In this document: positions 1-5,593 of the stretch, in pieces | Position numbering within the stretch: the stretch's first letter is position 1 | How the letters are laid out: each line of letters begins with the position of its first letter | Assembly (NCBI GenBank): GCA_945906975.1 | Contig: CAMDRY010000166.1 | Coordinates: 1-7,008, forward strand | Length of the DNA: 7,008 bases | Direction: 5' to 3' | DNA from: Bordetella parapertussis | Lineage (GTDB): Bacteria; Pseudomonadota; Gammaproteobacteria; Burkholderiales; SG8-39 | Translations under genes and position numbers: made by a program | The notes under the pieces: generated by a model | Seen by the model: the letters and a program-made list of their open reading frames with translations, nothing else | What the model was told of the DNA's origin: nothing | Database searches by the model: none

Positions 1-540
1 GGCGAAAACTACCTGCAGGAAGCCCTAGACAAAATTGCGGCGCTGTCGTCGCTGCCGGCGAAGTTAAGCTGGCACTTCATCGGCCCCCTGCAAAGCAACA
101 AGACGCGCCCCGTGGCTGAGCATTTCGACTGGGTGCACAGCGTCGAGCGCGAAAAAATCGCCGAGCGCCTGAACGCGCAGCGCCCCGAAGGCGCGCCGGC
201 GTTGAACCTGTGCATCCAGGTCAACATCAGCGGCGAGGCCTCCAAGAGCGGCGTCGCGCCCGCCGCGCTCGCCACGCTCGCGCGCGCGGTGGCGCGCATG
301 CCGCGGCTGAAGCTGCGCGGCCTGATGAGCGTGCCCGAGCCCACCGGCGACGAAGCGCTGTCGCGCCGGCGCTTCGCCAGCCTGCGCAAGCTGCTCGAAG
401 AACTCAACCGCGACGGCCATGCGCTCGACACCCTGTCGATGGGCATGACCACCGACCTTGAAGCGGCCGTCGCCGAGGGCACCACCATGATGCGCATCGG
501 CACGGCTATTTTTGGCCAACGACATCAAGCCCGGGAATGA
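1..540 (+). CDS. yggS: YggS/PLPBP-family pyridoxal phosphate homeostasis protein, 5' end missing
   Basis: Reading frame 1 is open from the first base to a TGA at 538-540, giving 179 residues that lack the N-terminus; the family is about 230 residues, so roughly 50 are missing, including the strand with the PLP-binding lysine. Visible family motifs are GENYLQEA (residues 1-8 of the fragment), WHFIGPLQSNK (24-34), the CIQVNISGEASKSG strand (71-84) and the phosphate-binding end LSMGMTTDLEAAV...MRIGTAIFG (145-172). The usual Ser-x-Asp after MGM reads Thr-Thr-Asp here, a mild change. Known family role: a cytosolic, fold-type III PLP-binding protein without clear catalytic activity that buffers PLP and affects amino-acid metabolism. 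It is followed after 10 bases by proC, a pairing common in proteobacteria, and is probably co-transcribed with it. Identification is secure. Confidence 0.95.
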   Translation, partial: GENYLQEALDKIAALSSLPAKLSWHFIGPLQSNKTRPVAEHFDWVHSVEREKIAERLNAQRPEGAPALNLCIQVNISGEASKSGVAPAALATLARAVARMPRLKLRGLMSVPEPTGDEALSRRRFASLRKLLEELNRDGHALDTLSMGMTTDLEAAVAEGTTMMRIGTAIFGQRHQARE

Positions 541-550
541 CGGACAGCTC

Positions 551-1372
551 ATGAACATCACTTTCATCGGCGGCGGCAACATGGCCGGCGCCATCATCGG
601 CGGACTCAAGGCCAAAGGCCTCGCCACAGCGGGTATCCGCATCGCCGAGCCGCACGCCGCGGCGCGCGAGCGCCTGGGCACCGATTTCGGCGTGCGCTGT
701 TTTGAATCGGCCGCGGCAGCCGCCCCCTATGGCGAACTGATCGTCATGGCGGTCAAGCCGCAGCAAATGCGCGAGGCCGCGAAGGCGCTGGCGCCGCAGC
801 TCAAGCCAAACCAGCTGGTGCTCTCCATCGCCGCCGGTACGCGGCTCGCCGACCTCGGCCGCTGGCTCGGCGGCCACACTCTGCTCGCCCGCTGCATGCC
901 CAATACCCCGGCGCTGATTGGCGCCGGCGTGACCGCGCTCTACGCCACACCGGGCATCTCCGCGGCACAACGCGATCTTCTGGACGGCGTGCTTGGCGCG
1001 GTCGGTTCGGTAATCTGGGTCGCGGATGAGGCCTTGCTCGATCCGGTGACCGCGGTGTCGGGCAGCGGTCCGGCCTATGTTTTTTATTTCATCGAGGCGC
1101 TGCGCGACGCGGCCGTCGAGATGGGGCTGGATGCGGCCTCCGGCAACCGTCTCGCCATCGAAACATTTCTCGGCGCGGCCAAACTCGCCGCGCAAAGCCC
1201 GGACGATGTGTCGCTGCTGCGCGAGCGCGTAACCTCCAAGGGCGGCACCACTGAGGCGGCGCTGCATGCGATGCAGCTCGAGCAGGTGAGCGCGCGTATC
1301 GTGCGTGCGGTGCAGGCGGCCAACACGCGGGCAAAGCAAATGGGGGACGAGCTGGGTAAAGACCCGGCCTGA
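551..1372 (+). CDS. proC: Pyrroline-5-carboxylate reductase
   Basis: This 273-residue cytosolic enzyme reduces 1-pyrroline-5-carboxylate to L-proline with NAD(P)H, the last step of proline synthesis. The N-terminal Rossmann domain opens with the dinucleotide-binding loop FIGGGNMAGAIIGG (residues 5-18), followed by MAVKPQQM (66-73) and RCMPNTPALIGAG (114-126). The C-terminal helical dimerisation domain has VSGSGPAYVFYFIEAL (169-184) and the family signature around RERVTSKGGTTEAAL (224-238). Length and motif order match the family with no break. The ATG at 551 is chosen because it places the Rossmann strand at residue 3; an upstream TTG at 512 would overlap yggS and add residues the family lacks. 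No strong Shine-Dalgarno is seen, only a weak GGACAG, and the start is 10 bases past the yggS stop, so translational coupling is likely. Confidence 0.97.
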   Translation: MNITFIGGGNMAGAIIGGLKAKGLATAGIRIAEPHAAARERLGTDFGVRCFESAAAAAPYGELIVMAVKPQQMREAAKALAPQLKPNQLVLSIAAGTRLADLGRWLGGHTLLARCMPNTPALIGAGVTALYATPGISAAQRDLLDGVLGAVGSVIWVADEALLDPVTAVSGSGPAYVFYFIEALRDAAVEMGLDAASGNRLAIETFLGAAKLAAQSPDDVSLLRERVTSKGGTTEAALHAMQLEQVSARIVRAVQAANTRAKQMGDELGKDPA

Positions 1373-1448
1373 ACACAAACAGCCGGATACAAAAACGGAT
1401 AAACGGGAAAGTCCCGAAAAATACGGAACCACAAAAAAAAACACCACC
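1373..1448 (+). other. A-rich, T-poor leader between proC and yggT
   Basis: This 76-base noncoding spacer is very A-rich with only four T residues, in contrast with the GC-rich genes around it. It repeats a CGG-plus-A-run pattern imperfectly (CGGATACAAAAA at 1384, CGGATAAA at 1396, CGGGAAAG at 1404, CGGAACCACA at 1424). It also contains a small inverted repeat, CGGGA/TCCCG (1404-1416), and a run of nine A at 1433-1441. No good Shine-Dalgarno precedes yggT. An A-rich unstructured leader could recruit ribosomes instead, but that is inference. The hairpin lacks a T-tract on the + strand and is not convincing as a terminator. Confidence 0.5.
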
Positions 1449-2015
1449 ATGCTGATCCAAATTTTGCAGTTCCTGCTCGAGACCCTCGCCGGCTTCATGG
1501 TATTTTTGCTGCTGTCGCGCTTTTACATGCAGCTCGCGCGCGTGTCCTTTCGCAACCCCATCGGCCAGTTCGTCACCGGACTGTCCAACTGGATGGTGAT
1601 GCCGGCGCGCCGCGTCATCCCCGGCATCTACGGCCTCGACGTGGCGAGCCTGTTCTGCGCCTGGGTGGTTGAGACCACCCTCGTCACGCTGCTACTCTAC
1701 CTGCGCGGCTTTCATATGGACGCGGGCAGCGACCTGCTGGTGATCGCCTCGATCGGCTGCATCGACCTTGCGCGCGCCGCCATCCAGCTGAGCATAGGCC
1801 TGATCATCGTGCAGGTGGTGATCAGCTGGGTCAATCCGCATGCGCCGCTCGCCCCACTGTTCAACGGGCTGACGCGGCCGTTTCTCGCGCCGCTGCAGCG
1901 CATCGTGCCGCTGATCGGCAACATCGACCTGTCGCCGTTGGTCTACGTGGTGCTGGCACAGATCGCCGTGATGATCATCACCGGCCTGTCGCGGCCGCTG
2001 TACGCGCTGCTGTGA
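1449..2015 (+). CDS. yggT: YggT family integral membrane protein
   Basis: This 188-residue protein is built of two YGGT repeats. Repeat 1 has a membrane segment at about residues 5-23, then RFYMQLARVSFRNPIGQFV (24-42) and a short amphipathic stretch with MPARRVIPG (51-59). Repeat 2 has VVISWVNPHAPLAPLFNGL (123-141) and the matching RPFLAPLQRIVPLIGNIDLSP (143-163). Further hydrophobic segments lie near 66-86, 98-128 and 164-182, so about four spans in the inner membrane. The exact function is unsettled: bacterial members are linked to osmotic/ion tolerance and, as YlmG, to cell division or membrane-associated processes. The ATG at 1449 gives the usual family length; the frame is open further upstream but only through proC and the A-rich leader. 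Position after yggS-proC supports the call. Confidence 0.93.
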   Translation: MLIQILQFLLETLAGFMVFLLLSRFYMQLARVSFRNPIGQFVTGLSNWMVMPARRVIPGIYGLDVASLFCAWVVETTLVTLLLYLRGFHMDAGSDLLVIASIGCIDLARAAIQLSIGLIIVQVVISWVNPHAPLAPLFNGLTRPFLAPLQRIVPLIGNIDLSPLVYVVLAQIAVMIITGLSRPLYALL

Positions 2016-2021
2016 CCGGGT

Positions 2022-2061
2022 GTGATCCGGTGAGCCGGTGATCAGGTGATCAGGTGAGCCG
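2022..2061 (+). repeat. Five 8-bp tandem units at the yggT-yggU junction
   Basis: Five contiguous octamers are read directly: GTGATCCG (2022), GTGAGCCG (2030), GTGATCAG (2038), GTGATCAG (2046) and GTGAGCCG (2054). The consensus is GTGAKCMG. A related GTGACCGG at 2012-2019 contains the yggT stop codon, so the pattern starts at the end of yggT. Every unit contains GTGA, a GTG start overlapping a TGA stop. The AGGTGATC word (2044-2051) also matches the bases complementary to the 3' end of 16S rRNA. The last unit begins with the alternative GTG start of yggU. The repeat is certain; a translational role is inference. Confidence 0.85.
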
Positions 2062-2071
2062 CCAAGCCAGC

Positions 2072-2398
2072 ATGGCCACCGCCAATTGGTGCCACAAAAG
2101 CGCCGACGGCTGGCTGCTGTCCATTCACATTCAACCGGGCGCCAAACGCAGCGAAGTGGTGGGCGTGCATGGTGAAGCGCTGAAAATCCGCATCGCCGCG
2201 CCGCCGCTGGAAGGCCGCGCCAACGCCGCGCTCGAGGCCTTTATCGCCGACGCCCTGGGTATCGCCAAGTCCAAAGTCAGCGTGGTGAAAGGCCTGCAAT
2301 CACGGCAAAAAACCGTGGCGGTACACGCGGCGGCGGCAGCCTCAGAAGACGCGATGCGCCTGAGGCTGGATCCAGCCTCCGGCCCAAGCCCGGCCTGA
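2072..2398 (+). CDS. yggU: DUF167 / YggU family protein
   Basis: This small 108-residue protein of unknown function is a member of the DUF167 (YggU, UPF0235) family. Family features are the strand-loop SIHIQPGAKRSEVVGVHG (residues 16-33), LKIRIAAPPLEGRANAAL (36-53) with the near-invariant GRAN, and the end of the fold GIAKSKVSVVKGLQSRQKTVAV (63-84). The C-terminal tail, about 24 residues rich in Ala and Pro, goes beyond the usual fold. Two starts are possible. The ATG at 2072 gives the usual short N-terminus before the first strand but has no visible Shine-Dalgarno. A GTG at 2054 adds six residues and has AGG seven bases upstream, but lies inside the octamer repeat. I prefer 2072 on family length. 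It is last in the yggS-proC-yggT-yggU run. Confidence 0.88.
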   Translation: MATANWCHKSADGWLLSIHIQPGAKRSEVVGVHGEALKIRIAAPPLEGRANAALEAFIADALGIAKSKVSVVKGLQSRQKTVAVHAAAAASEDAMRLRLDPASGPSPA

Positions 2399-2405
2399 TT
2401 TATAC

Positions 2406-2446
2406 ACCGGCTGGAGAGCCGCGCCAGACGGGCATTTCCAGCCGGT
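2406..2446. terminator. Inverted repeat between converging genes, candidate bidirectional terminator
   Basis: ACCGGCTGGA (2406-2415) and TCCAGCCGGT (2437-2446) form a perfect 10-bp inverted repeat with a 21-base loop. Inside the loop GCC (2418-2420) and GGC (2431-2433) could extend the pairing around a bulge. It lies eight bases after the yggU stop and its right arm ends on the last base of the bug gene's stop codon, so it would serve both convergent transcripts. Neither side has a clear T-tract, so it is not a textbook intrinsic terminator; it could act with Rho or only protect 3' ends. Confidence 0.5.
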
Positions 2447-3447
2447 CACTGCCGGGGGATGCGCGCCTCGGCGATCACTTTCGCCCAACGCTGCACCTCG
2501 CTGGCGACACGCACGCGCATTTCTTCGGGCGTACTGCCGCGCACCTCGCCACCAAAGCTCTCCAGTCGCGCGCGTATTTCGGGCACCTGCAAGGCCTTGT
2601 TCATTTCGACGTGCAGGCGATCGACGATCGCCCGCGGCGTGCCGGCGGTGGTGGCGAGCCCCGCCCAGGAACTCACATCAAAGCCCTGCACCCCGGCCTC
2701 CTGCACCGTCGGCACCTCCGGCAACCCAGGCCAGCGCGTGGCACCGCTCACCGCAATGGCCTTGAGCCGCCCACCCCTGACGTGCGGCAGCGTCGCCGTG
2801 CCGGGCGCGACAACGAAGTTCACATCACCGGCGAGCAGTGCGGCGAGCGCGGCGGCATCGCCCTTGTAGGGCACATGCAGCAGCTGCGTTGCCGACATGC
2901 TGGCCAGCAGCGCGCCGGTCAGGTGTTGTGTCGAACCGACGCCGGCCGACCCGTAGCTCACGCCGTCGGGTTTGCCCCTGGCGAGGGTCAGCAGGTCGGC
3001 CACCGTCTGCTGCGGTGAATCGCTGCGCACGCTCAGCACAAACGGAAACACCGTTGCGGTTGAAATCCATTCAAAACCTTCCACCGATTTGTAGCCAAGC
3101 GTCTGGTAGAGCGCGCCCGAAACGGTGTGCCCACCCACGGCCAGCAGCAGCGTGTAGCCGTCCGCTTGCGCCCGCGCCACCGCTTCGGCGGCGATATTGC
3201 CGCCGGCACCGGCCTTGGTCTCGACAATGACCGGCTGGCCGAGGCCCCTGGACATTTCCTGGCCAAGCAGGCGCGCGATCGAATCGGCGTTGCCGCCCGG
3301 GGCGAAGCCCTGAATGATGCGGATCGGGCGGCTGGGATAGTCCTGCGCCCATGCGCCCGATGGCGATAGGGATACGGCCGCCACTAGGGCAAGCCTGGCT
3401 AACGTCGCCCAGCTTGCCAAGCTTGCGCTTGTGTTCGCAAACATCAT
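2446..3447 (-). CDS. Bug/TctC-family periplasmic solute-binding protein (downstream copy)
   Basis: This 333-residue tripartite tricarboxylate transporter receptor is of the usual family length. The N-terminus is a Sec signal peptide with a hydrophobic core (about 15-29) and likely cleavage after GAWA at 34/35, giving a mature start QDYPSRPI. Family motifs follow: IIQGFAPGGNADSIAR (44-59), PVIVETKAGAGGNIAAEAVA (72-91), ADGYTLL (95-101), YGSAGVGSTQHLTGALL (165-181), HVPYKGDAAALAALLAGDV (191-209), RLKAIAVSG (227-235) and the C-terminal LHVEMNKALQVPEIRARLESFGGE. Such proteins bind carboxylates or related small acids in the periplasm. Most lack a cognate TctAB transporter nearby, as here, so the ligand is unknown. 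The start is doubled (ATGATG); a strong ribosome site fits either ATG. The preceding gene is the dehydrogenase, 71 bases upstream. Confidence 0.93.
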   Translation of the reverse strand: MMFANTSASLASWATLARLALVAAVSLSPSGAWAQDYPSRPIRIIQGFAPGGNADSIARLLGQEMSRGLGQPVIVETKAGAGGNIAAEAVARAQADGYTLLLAVGGHTVSGALYQTLGYKSVEGFEWISTATVFPFVLSVRSDSPQQTVADLLTLARGKPDGVSYGSAGVGSTQHLTGALLASMSATQLLHVPYKGDAAALAALLAGDVNFVVAPGTATLPHVRGGRLKAIAVSGATRWPGLPEVPTVQEAGVQGFDVSSWAGLATTAGTPRAIVDRLHVEMNKALQVPEIRARLESFGGEVRGSTPEEMRVRVASEVQRWAKVIAEARIPRQ

Positions 3448-3449
3448 TC

Positions 3450-3458
3450 ACCTCCTCC
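3450..3458 (-). promoter_or_regulatory. Strong ribosome-binding site of the downstream bug gene
   Basis: On the minus strand GGAGGAGGTGA runs directly into ATGATG. AGGAGGTGA is a perfect complement to the 16S rRNA 3' end. Depending on which GGAGG pairs, spacing is 3 or 6 bases to the first ATG (3447) and 6 to the second (3444). It is the strongest ribosome site in the window and suggests that this binding protein is made independently of, and more abundantly than, the dehydrogenase ahead of it. Confidence 0.75.
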
Positions 3459-3518
3459 GTTTATTTTCATCACCCCTCGCCTGCGAAACCGCACCGACAG
3501 CCGGCTGTTGCGCGCCGC

Positions 3519-4568
3519 TCAGCCAGGCCAGGGCGCGACCAAGCCCAACCGGGTCGCGGCAGCGGCCAAGTCGCCGGCCACGCCCGCGGGCACCGGAATG
3601 CCGTCGCGGCCGCGCCGTTCCGCCTCGCGGTATCCGCGCTCGCCGGGCATCAGCACGCCGCCACCCTGCGGATCGCCGGGCAGCGCCTTGAGCGCCGCGA
3701 CGGTGCGCGCGACATCGCGGCGAAACACCTCTTCCGGGCAGAAACGAAACGCGTCGATGGCGATGACCAGCGCATTCTGGCGGTGCCGTTTCGTTCCCGG
3801 CTTGCCGGAGAAAAATTCAGCCAGCAAGGGATTACCCACGGCGAGGCTGCTCATCATTTCGATCATCAGCGCGAGGCCCGAGCCTTTGGCGCCGCCCAGC
3901 GGGAGCGGAATGCTCGCAAGCTGCGCATCTGTGGTCGGGGCGCCCTGCGCATCGAGCGCGAGACCGGGCGCCAGCGCCTCCTTCATGCGCTTGGCCTGCG
4001 CCAGCCTGCCCAGCGACACGATGCCGGTGCCCATGTCGAGCACGATGGGCGTGTCATCAGCCCCGGGAACGGCGATGGATATGGGCGCGGTGGACACACC
4101 GGCCGCGAGCGCGCCGTGATAAGCCATGTTGGGGATAGAGGCGGTCAGCGCCAGCCCCGTCATGCCGCGCCGCGCGATGCGCTCGGTGTAATAGCCAAGG
4201 GAACCGGTATGCGTGGTAGCACGCACCATCGCCAGGCCGATGCCAACCGCCGCCGCCTTGGTCATGGCCGCATCGGCTGCCTCGGTCATGGCCACCGCGC
4301 CGGCCGCGCGGTCGGCATCGAGCACCAGCACAGCAGGCGTGTCCGTGACCACACGCATGGCAGGCTGCGGATTGATGATGCCAGTCTGGATGAACTCAAG
4401 GTAACGCGGAACGCGCGCAATGCCGTGGGTGTCGACCCCGCGCAGGTTGGCCCACACCAGGGCCTCGGCCACGGTGGCGGCGTGCACCGCAGACATGCCG
4501 GCCTGCGCGAACAGTGCGGCAACAAACTGCCGCAGATCCTGCGCCGCGACGCGGACCGGACCGCTCAT
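3519..4568 (-). CDS. LDH2/MDH2-family NAD(P)-dependent dehydrogenase (malate/L-lactate type)
   Basis: This 349-residue cytosolic oxidoreductase belongs to the non-Rossmann LDH2/MDH2 family, whose members include malate, ureidoglycolate, sulfolactate and diketogulonate dehydrogenases and piperideine-2-carboxylate reductases. Visible motifs are the helical N-terminal domain with NLRGVDTHGIARVPRYLE (41-58; conserved Asp46 and His48 of the active site), AVGIGLAMVRATTHTGSLGYYTERIA (107-132), the SIPNMAYHGA loop (144-153), IVLDMGTGIVSLGRL (175-189), the nucleotide-binding PLGGAKGSGLALMIEMM (223-239) and the closing MPGERGYREAERR...GIPVP (307-327). No key motif is broken. The substrate cannot be assigned; a 2-hydroxy or 2-keto acid is the family expectation. 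The ATG at 4568 overlaps the stop of the upstream bug gene by ATGA, so the two are translationally coupled and probably share a substrate pathway. Confidence 0.9.
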   Translation of the reverse strand: MSGPVRVAAQDLRQFVAALFAQAGMSAVHAATVAEALVWANLRGVDTHGIARVPRYLEFIQTGIINPQPAMRVVTDTPAVLVLDADRAAGAVAMTEAADAAMTKAAAVGIGLAMVRATTHTGSLGYYTERIARRGMTGLALTASIPNMAYHGALAAGVSTAPISIAVPGADDTPIVLDMGTGIVSLGRLAQAKRMKEALAPGLALDAQGAPTTDAQLASIPLPLGGAKGSGLALMIEMMSSLAVGNPLLAEFFSGKPGTKRHRQNALVIAIDAFRFCPEEVFRRDVARTVAALKALPGDPQGGGVLMPGERGYREAERRGRDGIPVPAGVAGDLAAAATRLGLVAPWPG

Positions 4569-5542
4569 TGGCGCTCGATCTTGCGCTGTTCAATCACCTT
4601 TTGCCATTTGCGAAACTCCTGTTCCACATAGCGCTGCATCTCATCGGGCGCACTCGACCGGGGTTCGCCGCCCAGTTCGATCAGCCGGCGGGCAACCTCG
4701 GGGCTGTCGACTATTTTTCGCAACTCCCGGTTGAGCAGCGCGATCACCGCATCGGGCGTGCCGGCGGGCGCGCCCAGGCCGATGAAGGAACTCACCTCGT
4801 AGCCGGGCAAAGTGTCGGCCACCACCGGCACATCCGGCAGTGCCCTCCAGCGCTCCCTTGATGTCACGCCCAGCGCACGCAGCTTGCCGCTTTTGATAAA
4901 CGGCAGCGACAGCGTGGGCGCCTCGAACAGCACATCGATGCGGCCGCCGAGCAATTCGGTCAGTGCGACATTGCCCCCCTTGGTCGGGATATGGACGATT
5001 TCAGTGCCGGCCATCGCGTTAAACAGCTCGGAAGAAAGGTGGTGGATAGAGCCCACACCCGAGGTCGAGTAATTGAGCTTGCCCGGGTTGGCGCGGGCGA
5101 AGGCAACCAGCTCACCGACGGTGCGAAATGGCGAATCAGCGGCGACGTTGACGAAAAACGGATACGCGGTGATCAACGACACCATGGCGATATCACGCAT
5201 TGAATCGAACTGCGGATTGGTACTGATGGCGGCAAGCGCCGGATAACCGCCGGTCACCTCGAGCAGCGTGTACCCGTCGGGCTTGGCTTTGGCAACGTAA
5301 GCGGAGCCGACACCGCCACCCGCACCGGCCTTGTTTTCGACAATGACCGGCACACCCAGCGCCTCGGACAGTTTTTGCCCTGTAAGCCGCGCCAGGATAT
5401 CGGCCGACCCACCCGGCGGGAACGGGCACACCAGTGTGATTGCACGTGACGGGTATTTCTGCGCCCACACGGAGGTGGATGTCGCCGACACGGCGAGCAG
5501 CAGCAACAGCGGCATCGACCGCAGCAGGTTCTTGAGTGTCAT
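4565..5542 (-). CDS. Bug/TctC-family periplasmic solute-binding protein (upstream copy)
   Basis: This is a 325-residue receptor from the preferred start. A Sec signal peptide has the hydrophobic stretch PLLLLLAVSA (11-20) and likely cleavage after SVWA at 27/28. Family motifs are LVCPFPPGGSADILAR (37-52), PVIVENKAGAGGGVGSAYVA (65-84), KPDGYTLL (87-94), NYSTSGVGSIHHLSSELF (157-174), HIPTKGGNVALTELLGGRIDV (184-204), LRALGVTS (221-228) and a C-terminus ending FRKWQKVIEQRKIERQ. An ATG at 5560 in the same frame would add six residues, but a GAGGAG site sits exactly six bases before the ATG at 5542 and nothing comparable precedes 5560, so 5542 is chosen. It resembles the other Bug protein in the window across all motifs but is clearly diverged, so recent duplication is unlikely. 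It overlaps the dehydrogenase by four bases. The ligand is unknown. Confidence 0.93.
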   Translation of the reverse strand: MTLKNLLRSMPLLLLLAVSATSTSVWAQKYPSRAITLVCPFPPGGSADILARLTGQKLSEALGVPVIVENKAGAGGGVGSAYVAKAKPDGYTLLEVTGGYPALAAISTNPQFDSMRDIAMVSLITAYPFFVNVAADSPFRTVGELVAFARANPGKLNYSTSGVGSIHHLSSELFNAMAGTEIVHIPTKGGNVALTELLGGRIDVLFEAPTLSLPFIKSGKLRALGVTSRERWRALPDVPVVADTLPGYEVSSFIGLGAPAGTPDAVIALLNRELRKIVDSPEVARRLIELGGEPRSSAPDEMQRYVEQEFRKWQKVIEQRKIERQ

Positions 5543-5548
5543 GCGCCG

Positions 5549-5554
5549 CTCCTC
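5549..5554 (-). promoter_or_regulatory. Ribosome-binding site that decides the upstream bug start
   Basis: GAGGAG on the minus strand lies six bases before the ATG at 5542-5540. It would be inside the coding sequence if the ATG at 5560 were used, and no purine-rich site precedes 5560. This supports the shorter protein. Confidence 0.7.
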
Positions 5555-5561
5555 ATTCATC

Positions 5562-5593
5562 AGTTAGTCAGCCAATCAGTTAATCAGTTAATC
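5562..5593 (-). repeat. Four 8-bp tandem units at the VOC-bug junction
   Basis: On the minus strand four contiguous octamers are read: GATTAACT (5593-5586), GATTAACT (5585-5578), GATTGGCT (5577-5570) and GACTAACT (5569-5562), followed by GATG. The first unit is the last codons of the VOC gene and the start of its stop (Ile-Asn-stop), so the array begins inside the upstream gene's end and fills the spacer up to the ribosome site of the bug gene. Because the period is 8 and the units supply TGA and TAA, all three frames are closed. Two units are identical and two differ by one or two bases. Confidence 0.85.

Noticed and set aside
1404..1416. Small hairpin CGGGA/TCCCG after proC as a terminator
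   Set aside because: It has only a 5-bp stem with a 3-base loop, is followed by A rather than T on the coding strand, and yggT continues in the same direction.
506..1498. Long open frame on the minus strand opposite proC
   Set aside because: It mirrors proC codon structure in GC-rich DNA, its product has no recognisable domain, and proC has full family motifs.
2022..2061. CRISPR-like array
   Set aside because: The units are 8 bp, contiguous and degenerate with no spacers, so this is a simple tandem repeat.
3497..3508. Perfect 12-bp palindrome ACAGCCGGCTGT in the dehydrogenase-bug spacer
   Set aside because: It could be an operator, but there is no loop, no promoter next to it and no second copy; short GC palindromes occur by chance.
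3351..4631. 426-codon open frame on the + strand opposite the dehydrogenase
   Set aside because: Its product is Arg/His/Gly-rich low-complexity sequence, as expected from antisense of a GC-rich gene. The opposite strand encodes a complete LDH2/MDH2 enzyme.
5543..5560. ATG at 5560 as the start of the upstream bug gene
   Set aside because: A GAGGAG site lies inside this extension at ideal spacing for the ATG at 5542, and nothing like it precedes 5560.
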